Of a DNA stretch of 64,000 bases, positions 35,223 to 46,000 are shown piece after piece. The translations under genes and the position numbers were made by a program. Under the pieces are notes generated by a model. It had not been told where the DNA came from. It saw nothing but the letters and a program-made list of their open reading frames with translations, and did not search any database. How positions within the stretch are numbered: position 1 is the first letter of the stretch; each line of letters begins with the position of its first letter. This stretch comes from Schistosoma haematobium (lineage: Eukaryota; Platyhelminthes; Trematoda; Strigeidida; Schistosomatidae), in NCBI RefSeq assembly GCF_000699445.3, contig NC_067198.1, positions 26,609,536 to 26,673,535 on the forward strand, read 5' to 3'.

Positions 35223-35690
35223 AGATGAATGGAAAAGCGTCGGTTCACTGTGAACCGTTTGCAGCTGAGAGTGAAACTTTGAGCTGTCGTTGAAAGCGTT
35301 CTACAAACCCGTTTGCTTCTGGGCGGTAGATGGTCAATCGGAGTCGCACGACTCCTAATAGTGTAACCAGAAATCGGAAAAGTTCAGATTTCAAGTGACG
35401 TCCACTGATTGAGCGATATTTGAAGGCTGTCGAAATCTGCTACCCATCGTTTGATGAGGGCGTGGGCCACTATTTCAGTAGTAATATTCTTTATGGATAC
35501 TGCTTCCGGCCATCGAGTAAAACGGTCTACGCAAGTGAAGATATAGGAGTATCCATTTGAATCTGGCACAGGTCCTACTAAATCCAGATGAAAATCGTCG
35601 AAAAGAGCATTTTCAGTTGTGTAAGAGCCTAATGGACATTTGTTGTGTCCAATCACCTTGGATTTCTATCAGCTTACACAAGAGTGTGCC

Positions 35691-36097
35691 TGTAGTGGCA
35701 TTGGACCATAACCACACAATCCTCAAAGCTAAATACGAGATTACTCGGAAGATAGATATTCAATATTTAACTGGGAGAAATACCTAACGATGGACAAGGC
35801 GGGAAGAATGAGTTGAATGAATTGGTGTTGATCGAATCGCATGGCTCGGCCATGCAGGCGTGGTCCATGTTACCTTATATCTTTTAACCATATTAAATAT
35901 ACTGACCTATCTCTAGCCTAAGCTTGTTCTCCATCATGTATTGGTAATTGTTATGATGCAATGAGTTCGTGTAGACGATGACGTAACTTCCACGTAAGAT
36001 CTTATAGATTATGCAGTTATATATGACAAATCTACAATTTTAGGATTAGGTTTATTGTTCGAGCAGTACTAATATCATAGTAGACCATAGTTCTACA
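35691..36097. mobile_element. Solo LTR of another LTR retrotransposon
   Basis: 407 bp starting TGTAG and ending CTACA, flanked by TGCC at 35687-35690 and 36098-36101. Comparison with the intact integrase shows that it splits a Cys codon region (gcgtgcccactccc). No internal coding sequence. Its parental element is not in the window. Confidence 0.8.
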
Positions 36098-36614
36098 TGC
36101 CCACTCTCTCATATTTTTATTCATACTAGGCCAGCAAAATCGTCCTGCTATGAGCTTGATGGTTGCACGAATACCTGGATGAGAACGTTTGTGTAACGTA
36201 CTGAAGATTTTGCGCCAATAATGTTTGGACACGACCGAACGATCCCTACCTGTAGATGTGTCCCCATTTATTTAATAGGCAGTTTCAAAGTTGTTGAAAT
36301 CAACTCGTGCTGTAAAACGTTGTCTCCTTTTTTTGTGCTGAATGAATTTAGGAAGATCGATTTATTGGAAACTTTTTAATGAAGTCATACGAAACAAAGC
36401 GTCTGCCGCTACATTCTTTAGGGCAGAAATGTGTTGTATGACCAAAGTGAGCTGAGAAATGTAGTCTAGTTGTCTGAAGCTGAACTCAAAGAGAAGGAGA
36501 GGTGTTTGTAATCGGTAAAAAATAATGAATTCTCGGCCTTCTACGATGTTTTTAAAGTGCCGAAGATTTAAATAAACAACACTATCTCCCTAGCAAGTGG
36601 CTATCAGAACTTAG

Positions 36615-36790
36615 TAGTTGATTGAATAAAGCGATGGCCTTTGAAGCGAACGGTACTGGGTTCAAGTCATAGGGTGAACATCAAATATAGGATGCCGGTA
36701 CATCCAGCAGACGAGTCCCAAATAGGATAAAACGGTCACCCTGGATTCCGCAGCTGGACATTATCTTTGCTTGTAGTCTAGAGAATAGCT
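36615..36790 (+). mobile_element. tRNA-derived SINE with hammerhead (Sm-alpha-like, second subfamily)
   Basis: Head ataaagcgatggcctttgaa followed by the B-box-like gggttcaagtc at 36658-36668, then the hammerhead relic at 36701-36750. It differs in hammerhead arms (catccag/ctggatt) from the copies at 12-14 kb. Confidence 0.7.
36701..36750 (+). ncRNA. Degenerate hammerhead motif
   Basis: Stem I arms catccag and ctggatt are perfect partners apart from the ends. Core reads CAGACGA, stem II gtcc...ggat is nearly intact, and GAAA is AAAA. It fits the schistosome Sm-alpha hammerhead layout but should be inactive. Confidence 0.55.
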
Positions 36791-38035
36791 TAAAATTACA
36801 TCTGAAGGAAATTGCTTCCATCACCGAATGATTCTTAAATCTATCATATGTTCCAATTCGTTCATAACCAACCTCATATTTTCGGGTGCTAGTCGGCGCG
36901 CTTTCGAGAATACAGGTGGTACTGTGGTCGTGATGTGGTGTGTAACATTGCTGTCCACACATGGCGATTCCGGTTGTGTTTGGTATATCTCAGGGTACTT
37001 TTCGAGTATTTGTTGGTAGTACGGATCGATCGTCTGCCTTACTATGACTGGGGATAATCCACAACCGAAAAAAGAAGTTACACAGATAGACTAGTAATTC
37101 CGTCTAGCAACCTCCGTTTGCGCGTGTCGAGAAGTAGTTTATGATGTTGTAGCAGGTTTATACCAATGATTGGCATAGAAACATCTGCAGCAACGAAGAT
37201 CCAGTGAATGGGTTTGCGTAAGTCCATGTTGTGGTACAAAAATCGCTTACTATAGGTGGCGACCGGTTTCCCATTTATCGCCCGTAAGTTGAAAACTGCT
37301 TCATGTAGTCGATCGTTAGAATTTGCTGGAAAAACAATAACTTTGCGCCAGTGCCAACAAGGTAGCGAACTATCGTAATCACATCGGTGATATATAACAG
37401 ACGACTACGGTTGTCATTATCGGATAGTGGCCTGGAAGTTTCAAGTAACAATTTCCTTGTCAATCAGTTTGAGGCTTGGGAAACTGCAGGGTTTTCCACA
37501 AATTCGAGAAGATTTACTGTACTGATTATGAAACCAGAAACACTCAGGATTATCTGTCTCTCGTAATCTAGAGACAGATGGTATCCATGATCACACCTTC
37601 CAGGAGTTTGAGATCGTCTATAGTTATGACGATTACTAAAGCAACGTGTCAGAGCATGACAGAGTTCCGTAACGTTATTTTGTGTCGTTTGAGCTTCTCT
37701 TAGACTGAATAGATGTCGACGTCGTAAGTTCTCGTGATCTACAGAACTCGATCGGCAGATGCAGTCGGCTTGTCTACAGCGTTGTTTTGAAATGAGACGA
37801 GCGCTGCTTGCACTTGTTGGGGAAGCTGAGACAAGAAAAGTTGTCTAAACGGGCCTTCGTCGAAGATCCATTGACGAAAGATCTCTCCCATTCTTAGTAA
37901 AATGTCTGTTGCTGAGCTATGTTGTTGAGGAGTTGGTCTAACCTTTGTCGATCGTTTTTCTTCATTAGTAAAACAATGCGTGCTTGTTTTGAGCATGGAT
38001 ACTAAACCATGTTGTTAGTTAATACCAATTTATGT

Positions 38036-39369
38036 GTCTGGTATAGGTTTAGCGAATGAATTTCTCTAAGCAAAATCTGAAATTACCTATAGATTATTAA
38101 TTTCTAATTGTTTTCTCTAATGAATTCATAGTGTATGTAAACCGTGAATTACTGTCATTATTCTAAACGTCGCAATTGGATTTCCCACAGATTTCATAGT
38201 AATAGTCGAAGTTAGTGAATCAGTTTATATTGTGTTTACTATTCGTTTTCAGAGACTAAACGACTAAGTAAAAGTGTAGAAACGTTGAAGAATGAAGGCC
38301 GTTGTTTAAACATATAAAATACTTATGACTACATTCAGTCAGACGCTATTCCATTTCCGTATTGAATTTACCACTCATAACAAAGTTTGATCGGTTTTTT
38401 TCATGATTGATTTGTTATTTTTCAGAGTAGCGTTGACTAGGCTAAGAATCTATCTATATGTTTTCTGATATGCAACTTATGGCTTCTGTCAATCAATCGC
38501 TAATCTGAAACCTTTCCAATATACAAGTCTATACTAGTGAACAGCTTATTAGATTTCTGGATATAGAAAATTATGTGAACGAACAATTTACAGGTTGATG
38601 ATAACTGTGTTTAATATTAATCACTTCCACGTTTGTCCATGTAACGAATTATTTAAATATAAATATAACAACTAGATGCAATCTTCGAATTATTTTGCAA
38701 AAGAACGCTACAAGCGATGAGTTCGTAGCGTCTCAGATCCCGTTAAGGCTTGGTGAAAGTTCATATTCTTTCTGACTACAAATCTTGCAATTATTCACCC
38801 GAATATACTGTTACAGTGAAGAAAGTCATATATACGAAGCAACAGGTTGGCGAAACTTCTAAACTGGTTCAGTACTTATAAGTTCTCACAACGAAACCAG
38901 TACTTGTAAACCAAACACATAGTTATTTCTAATTGTCACAAATAGCCACCTGTTGAGATTATCGAATAAACGTTCCCATGAAACTACGATAAAAACAAAA
39001 ACAAAAATTGTGCAAAAGTTTATTGATAAGTCATCACTACAGGTAAAGAAAGAACAACATTTGATGCAGAAAAATGAGTTTATAAGTTGAATATATAATT
39101 AAGCAGAAAATGCAAGCACAATGAAGTTATAACAAACATTATCATGAATTTAATAATACTTATAATTAACAGTTCCTGTCACGTCTCCATAGTTTCTTAT
39201 ATTTTGAACCATGCTTTTGTCGTAAAGAATACTACACAAAAATAAAAAGAACCTGAAGTTTTACATAGTTATTGACGACCGTAATTGATATTGTATGATA
39301 ACTAGAAGTATTCAGATTATTGTACAAACTATAAATCTTCGAAAAAGCTCAATTTAAACCAAACACCTT
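38036..39369. other. No gene seen
   Basis: AT-rich sequence between the old Gypsy copy and the MTIF3-like gene. No supported features. Confidence 0.4.
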
Positions 39370-39640
39370 TCTTAATGCTTGGATTGTGAAACCAGGATTT
39401 GGCGAAGTTGTGAAAAAAATTCAGGCCACTTTGAAAAAGAAGCAATGACTACTAGTGCATAGTATTTGCCAAGAAACGGACCACAATAGTCTGCATGAAT
39501 TCCCTCCCAGGCCTCAGACGATACTAGCCATGGATTCCACTTCAAAGCCTGAGTTTTCAACCAATGACATTTTTTACAATTGCTTGCTGTACGACATATA
39601 TCTGCATTTATCTCTGATCACCAACATGTGAGCCTTGCCA
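39370..39640 (-). pseudogene. Integrase fragment of a second Gypsy lineage
   Basis: Reads CRTASNCKKCHWLKTQALKW, then WEGIHADYCGPFLGKYY with the first catalytic Asp, and VIASFSKWPEFF. This style (HADYAGPF.GKY, SKWPEV) differs from the 28-35 kb element. It is a short isolated fragment. Confidence 0.7.
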
Positions 39641-39918
39641 AGGACTTCGTACCACATCAAAATCTAATGATTTCAAGTTCTTGAGTGAAATAATAAACTC
39701 CCCGAAATAACACATTTTAAGTCAGGTATTACTAGGTAAGCATAATCGGACGTATCGTATTTGGAATTCAAAATCAGATAGACATCAATACAAAAAGAAT
39801 TATTAGTTCATACAAACATCACACTAGTGTTTTTGATTATCCCAAAAATGATGGACTTTTCAACAGAAAATACTATGATTCTGGTTAAAAAAAGAACAAA
39901 CTGGTAATAATTATTGTT

Positions 39919-40050
39919 CTAATTTATTTTTATACGTTCTAGAGTCATAACAATATTTAACACATTCGGTCGATCAATAATGTGTACTTTACAATAAGGT
40001 ATACCTTCAAATATTCTAGCGTACTTTGCAACATTTTTCTCATATTCCAC
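39919..40050 (-). CDS. MTIF3: MTIF3-like gene, exon 3
   Basis: Acceptor cctcag, 43 codons ([16 protein letters not shown]..., ending ERIKIN) and a TAG stop at 39921-39919. It matches the last helix and strand of IF-3 C-domains and fits the phase of exon 2. Confidence 0.75.
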   Translation of the reverse strand: MEYEKNVAKYARIFEGIPYCKVHIIDRPNVLNIVMTLERIKIN

Positions 40051-43000
40051 CTGAGGTTTTTTAAAAAAGATGAGAAAGCAAAATAATTGTTAGAAAAAAC
40101 AATACTGCATCAAGCACTAGAATAAAACGGATTATTAAATAAAGATAATAGATGAAAAACTACTACATGTAAAATAAGTATAAATACGATTATACAATTT
40201 TAGTAAGTGATATCGTCCAACAGATCTTCATTGAAGTACCTTTATTTGGATAATGGATGATATTTCCTATACGAATGTGGATGTTTAAAAGTTATTATAA
40301 GCAGTACAACATTAGCTGTATATTAGTAATGCTAGTTAATTTTCGCCTAAACAATGAACACAATAATACAGAGCAAAATTATATGTATTTGTGGACATGT
40401 ATAAGAATCAACGTATAGATTGACTAATTCTAAAAATAAGCAATAATATTCGAGATGTTTTCAATAACATGTTTAATGTCCTTATTCATCAAGTAATTTT
40501 GAGAAAATGTGACCAACCAGATCAATAATAACTTGTCATCAATTAATTATTCTTTGAACTTAACTGCAAACAGAAAGCGGTCTCATAATGACAAAAATTC
40601 AGATGGTATTTAAAACCTATATATGTGAATTTCTTCTACCTTTTATAAATATGTGAATTACTTCTTGTGTAGCTTCAAATATTTAGGAAACTGCTTTCAA
40701 ACCAATACTATTCATTGAAAGGTGAACAAAATTAGGAAGCCTGTGACAAACTGTGGTGTTTGAACGAACTAATAATACCTTTGTACTTGTGAATGCTCGA
40801 TTTCGAATTCCAAATACAATACATCCGCTTGTGCTTGTGTCTTACTTCTTAATTCAATTGAGTTATTTCTGGGACTCTTAGTTCATACTACAATTCAAAT
40901 AATCCAAAGCATTATATTGGCGTCGCGATGGAGCCTGTAATGGAAAAGTTAGACATTCATTCAACTTCGGAAGCTTTTGAAGATTACTTTGAAAGGTTCG
41001 AAATCTGGGCTATGACCAAGGAAGATGACGAGGATGTTAATATTGTGGCACACTTCCTCACATTCATTGGGAGAGAAGCATACAGCTTATTAAGAATTCT
41101 GACTATGCCGGAAAAGCCTATCTCGCTTCCTAATACAACTCTCAAGGAACTGCTGCTAGACTATGTTAATTATACAAATTTCGAATGCGGTAAAGGAGGA
41201 AGATTTCGTAAAATGATTCATGAGGATATAAAAAACACCACTACATTAGTACGTCATCCTGACCCAGTGCATACTCAAGGTTATGCAGACAATTCATTGA
41301 GGAGTCGCGATGCAGTTCACGAAGATGGGGACAAGTTTGGTTAGTGTTTGTCCTGTTGCAAGTTCCACTCTTCTAATTCATGTCAATTTCGTAATTCTAA
41401 GTGCTTCAAATGTCGTGATATTGGACAAGTTCAGTCAGTTTGTAATGCTAATGTTCATTTTACTGCAACTAATATTAAGTCTTGTAATTCTGATTCTACT
41501 GAGTCGAGTATTCATGATGATCATTCATCTTTATCAACGATTTCAAAAGACAGTGTAGTCATATGGCAGTTCAGAGTTAAATGAAATCCAGAATTCTTGT
41601 GAGACAACAGTTCCTAATCAACCGATTTATCAGAATTCTCATGCTATTGTACCAGGTATGGCTTTTCCTAATAATTCACATATTTCTAATGAAATTACTT
41701 GCAATTCTGAGGAAAATATGTTAAATGAACCTAATCATGATCGAAAACCTGATGTGGTTTGGATAGATGCTGATTTTTCTAACGATCCTACGCTCTGCAA
41801 TGACAGTCCTAATGAATTTCATAAGAATATTTCAGAAGAATCAAATCCTGATGTCATATCATATATTACCTATCCTCATAATGCATTTGATCCTTGTGAA
41901 AAACCTGCTCAATGCGAAGCACGAGTACTAAGTGACCTCGAGTTTGATTACATTTCGGATGATTTCATATCAACTGCTGTTTACCCTTATCACAAAAACA
42001 GTTCTAATGTTTACTCTAAACAATGTGAGAAATATGTTTTAAATGAAGCCACATTATTCATAACTTGGGATATAAAGATCCAACATTATTTCGTGGGGGA
42101 GGATAGTGTTGAAAAATCTATGGTTTGAATTCTAGATATTAATGATTTCAGTACAAAACCGACATGCTTGTTGTATACAATTCCAGGTGAGTCTGTTCCG
42201 ATTTCGTTTGTTAATTCCAATACTAATGAGCACTTTCTAGATACTACAAAGTTTTTATCTTATACAATGTCGGACAGACTCAGGATGAACTTAAGAAGAC
42301 GTACAACCGATTACAAACACTTATACTTCTATTTAAGCTGTGGCGGATGTGGTGTTTGAACGAACTAATAATACCTCTGTACTTGTGGAATGCTCGATTT
42401 CGAATTCCAAATACAATACATCCGCTTGTGCTTGTGTCTTACTTCTTAATTCAATTGCGTTATTTCTGGGACTCTTAGTTCGTGCTATAATTCAAACATT
42501 TTGAAACATTATACAAACGTAAGAGCAACGAAACGGAGAATAAGATTTAGTAATATGATCAAGAAGATGACTGAAGTTTCGATTTTGTCGGAATTTGCAC
42601 GCCTTGGTATTTCACACAGAAAATGAGATGATATGGCGAGACTATAATTTATAGACGAATCAATCAGATATAAGATAACACATCTTGGATTTTGGCATGA
42701 AATTCACTCATCCATTCGGTTAAATAGCGTTTTGACATTTTAGCTGATGAGAACCCTAAATCTAATTCCTCACCCTAACCATCAACTGAAAATCATAATT
42801 CTAGTCCCTTACACTGGTTTATAACCCTCATTTAGTCCTAGTTTGTAGGTAGACGTTCTGAAGATCAGTTTAGCTTCGTCCAAAGGTCGTCTATAAATCA
42901 TAGTCTCACCGATTATATTATTGACATGACAGTAAGCAAATAGAAAACATTAATAACAATGAACTGGTAGTATATATACAATAAACCGATGAGCGGAAAA

Positions 43001-46000
43001 CTGAATCACAGACGTTTTGTAACGTAGTTCGAGTTGCTTCTTGAGAAAGGTTTTTCAGATGGCACTTCAAATTAATAAACGTTTAAACTTGTGAACTATC
43101 GATGAGTATATACAGTAGTATCGAGAGTTTGCAACAAACGCCTTTGAAAGGGCAGATGATCATTGTATAAATTGGGGAATAGTTTTTTCTCAACAATTTA
43201 GTTGTTGTAAATGACTAACTGCAGGTGATTGTAATTGTTTTGGCCGAGACAAACAGATGTGTCAGTGAACGATTTTTAAATGTGTAGAGAAATAATAATT
43301 AAACTAACGATTGAGCATCAGCTATGGAAATTGAAATCGTACTCCTACGAGTCAGTTATATGGTATGTCATACTAGGGCGCATTAAAATGTATTATTTAT
43401 TTGAAATGATTGAGTCAATTCATTGTGTAATACGTACAAAGAATATTAATTGTTTGACTGCAAATTCAATTTAATAATTACGTTCCCCACCATGAAATCG
43501 GTTTATAAGACTCCCTGTCACAGATTTTGTGATCTCTGGTATTTTCGTCACTGTAGGGTACATTAAACTAAGTGAAAACCACGAAATAATGGGTGAGCGA
43601 TTTGAACAGCAACTGTTTTATTATTGTAATGTGCACACAGATATTTTAACAAGTGATAAAATGGGTAGTGTTGTATTATGGTGCTGAATAAAAACTCTTG
43701 ACGTAAATAATACATGACAATTAAGTAGGTATGTGATATACGACAACCAATATATTAAATACAAGGAAATTAAATTAAATCCGAATATATAAACTTCTAT
43801 TGCACTCACGTACCTTCCCCAAATTTCGCAACTGCTGTTCACCGCCATCCGCTTTCGTAGTCGTAGACTGTATATTTTTTTTCGACAATAATTTTTTAAG
43901 ATGTTTCAATTTAATAATTATAACTACAAAATGATCTGCTTGTAAAAAATCTTCTGCCTGTTTCACCCGGACTCTAAACATATTATCGTCTATATTAGAA
44001 CTAAATTCAATCACTTTTACTCGAGTTTTCCCCTGCAAATTAATCCCATATTTACGTAATGATTTGTTGACATTTGATGTATCATCTTTGGAAATCAGTT
44101 GAAGTAACGGAGGTTGTATATCATCACTAATCTATAAATATGTAAAAAAAAGTATGAAATTATTTAATGAAACTTTGAATATGGTTGTATGCGTTTCAAT
44201 TCATCTATCACAAATAAAAACATCCGACGTAAGTTTATTGGAATTTTCTTAAGGTTAAGTCCGACCGTTATCTGAAAGACATTCAGCATAATGAAGTTCG
44301 ACTATAGTTTATTCTTGTGATAATACTGGACTAAAGTAAATTTTACTGAGGTTTTCTAAAGCTACATGGAGCTCCAATTCAATAAGTGTTTAAGGCTATG
44401 AACTGATAGTTTCTCACGAGTGCGTAAAACTGATCAGTCCTCCGTGGGATTGAATCGTTTCTGAAACTAAGACGGGTTTGGAATCTCCAAGTATTTCTTT
44501 TTACCCCTTAAATTGCTTGTTTAGAAACTGTAAGTTTAATACTTCAAAGATGTTCACGCTTTACCCTATCCCACACTGTTTATGAAGACATAGTTGTACA
44601 AGAACAGGGTGTGCAGAGATGACAGATTTTCAATGAAATGAGCTTAAATATCAAATGACCTTTCCATAATTCTAGTAAACACCATAAAATCAGGAACTTT
44701 GTGTCGATTGTATCATAAAATATAGAAAATGGAAAAATTCCTCATGGGGTTCTAATTGCTTTCAACTTAATATAGTACCAATAGACGAGTACATGAACCG
44801 GTTCTTATTGGGTTGTCCACTGAATTAGTTTAAGTTAATCATCCATACTATATTTAGTCACTTAGTTGTTTTAAATGAGTAAAATTCAGTTCAAACTGAG
44901 GTTCAGATACCCATTACCTACTTACGCCTCTTAACCGTCGCAAAGGAGCATAGGCCACCCAACAGCATTCTCCATCCCACCCTGTCCTAGGCAATCCTTT
45001 CCAGTTGTTGCCACTTGCTATTCGCTCTTTTGATGTCTGCTTTCAAATTCATGGCGCAGTGTCTTCTTTGGCCTTCCTCTTTACCGTTTTCCTTCAGAAT
45101 TCAAAGTTAGTGCTATATTTTCATGCTAGTTCCTTCGTCGTATCATAAAGCTGTTCCATATTTCCTTCTCTTACAGCTTTTTCAGCGGTTGTTGCTAGCT
45201 TCTCCACGTATTTCTGCTTGTCAGCTATAATAGTCTTATTCACTTGCTTGTTTGCTTCAGTGTATCCAACTTGTGTCTTCAATGTCTCTGTTCTTGTTCG
45301 ACTGTTGTTAATTACTGTCCTCTTGTTCTTCTTTTCTTGAATCTTGTCCAGGGTTTCCATAGAGATCCATTCCTTAAGATGACACTTCTTGAGGCCCAGA
45401 ACTTGACATGTTGGAGTTAGTGCTTCTTTAACCCCTTCCCACTTGTCCTCCATAGTAGCCGCCTCTTCTCTGGGTAGATCTTGTAGGGCGTGGAACCTGT
45501 TGTTGAGAGCTACCTTGAGGTCGTTGAGTTTGTCAGTATCTTGAAGGAAGGTTGCATTGGATCTTTGTAATACTGTTTCTTCAGTTGTCCAATGCTTCTT
45601 TAGCATTAGTTTCATCTGGGCAACCACCAGTTGGTGGTGATCTGGAGCTGTGCCAGCTCCTCTTCTGGTTCTCACGTCTTCTAATGACCTGAATTTTTCG
45701 CTGATGCAGATACGACTGATCCGATTCTCTGTGGTGTGATCCAATGAGATACATGTAGCTTTGTGTATGTGTTATATCTAGAGCTTATATTCTGAATATG
45801 CCGCGTATAACTTGAGTATTCGACGCTAGAACACTCCTAAGTCGTAAAGGAGAAGACAAGTGAAAGGAGTGTTATTCCAAATAGTGTCAATTATGGTACA
45901 AGACTGTCAGGTATTTGTAGTTTTCTATAAAAGCGAAATCATCATTGCTGAAAAAGGATATCAAATGGTTCTGGTCAACAGAATGCCAAGAAGCATTCCT

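Larger units (their letters stand above)
35223..38035 (-). mobile_element. Right part of older, degenerate Gypsy copy
   Basis: Continues the integrase exactly where the left part broke off, then integrase zinc region (36232-36032), RNase H traces, protease/RT start (36820-37400), and Gag C-terminal region up to about 38000 (ILLRMGEIFRQWIFDEGPF). The RT core is absent. A solo LTR (35691-36097) and a SINE (36615-36790) interrupt it. Same family as the young element but far more diverged. Confidence 0.85.
40752..42498 (+). mobile_element. Internally deleted LTR retrotransposon in MTIF3 intron 2 (antisense)
   Basis: Direct repeats 40752-40901 and 42348-42498 (tgtggtgtttgaacgaacta start, about 150 bp each, few mismatches). 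Between them lie a gag-like ORF and about 1 kb of decayed sequence, but no protease, RT or integrase. No target duplication is visible. Confidence 0.8.
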
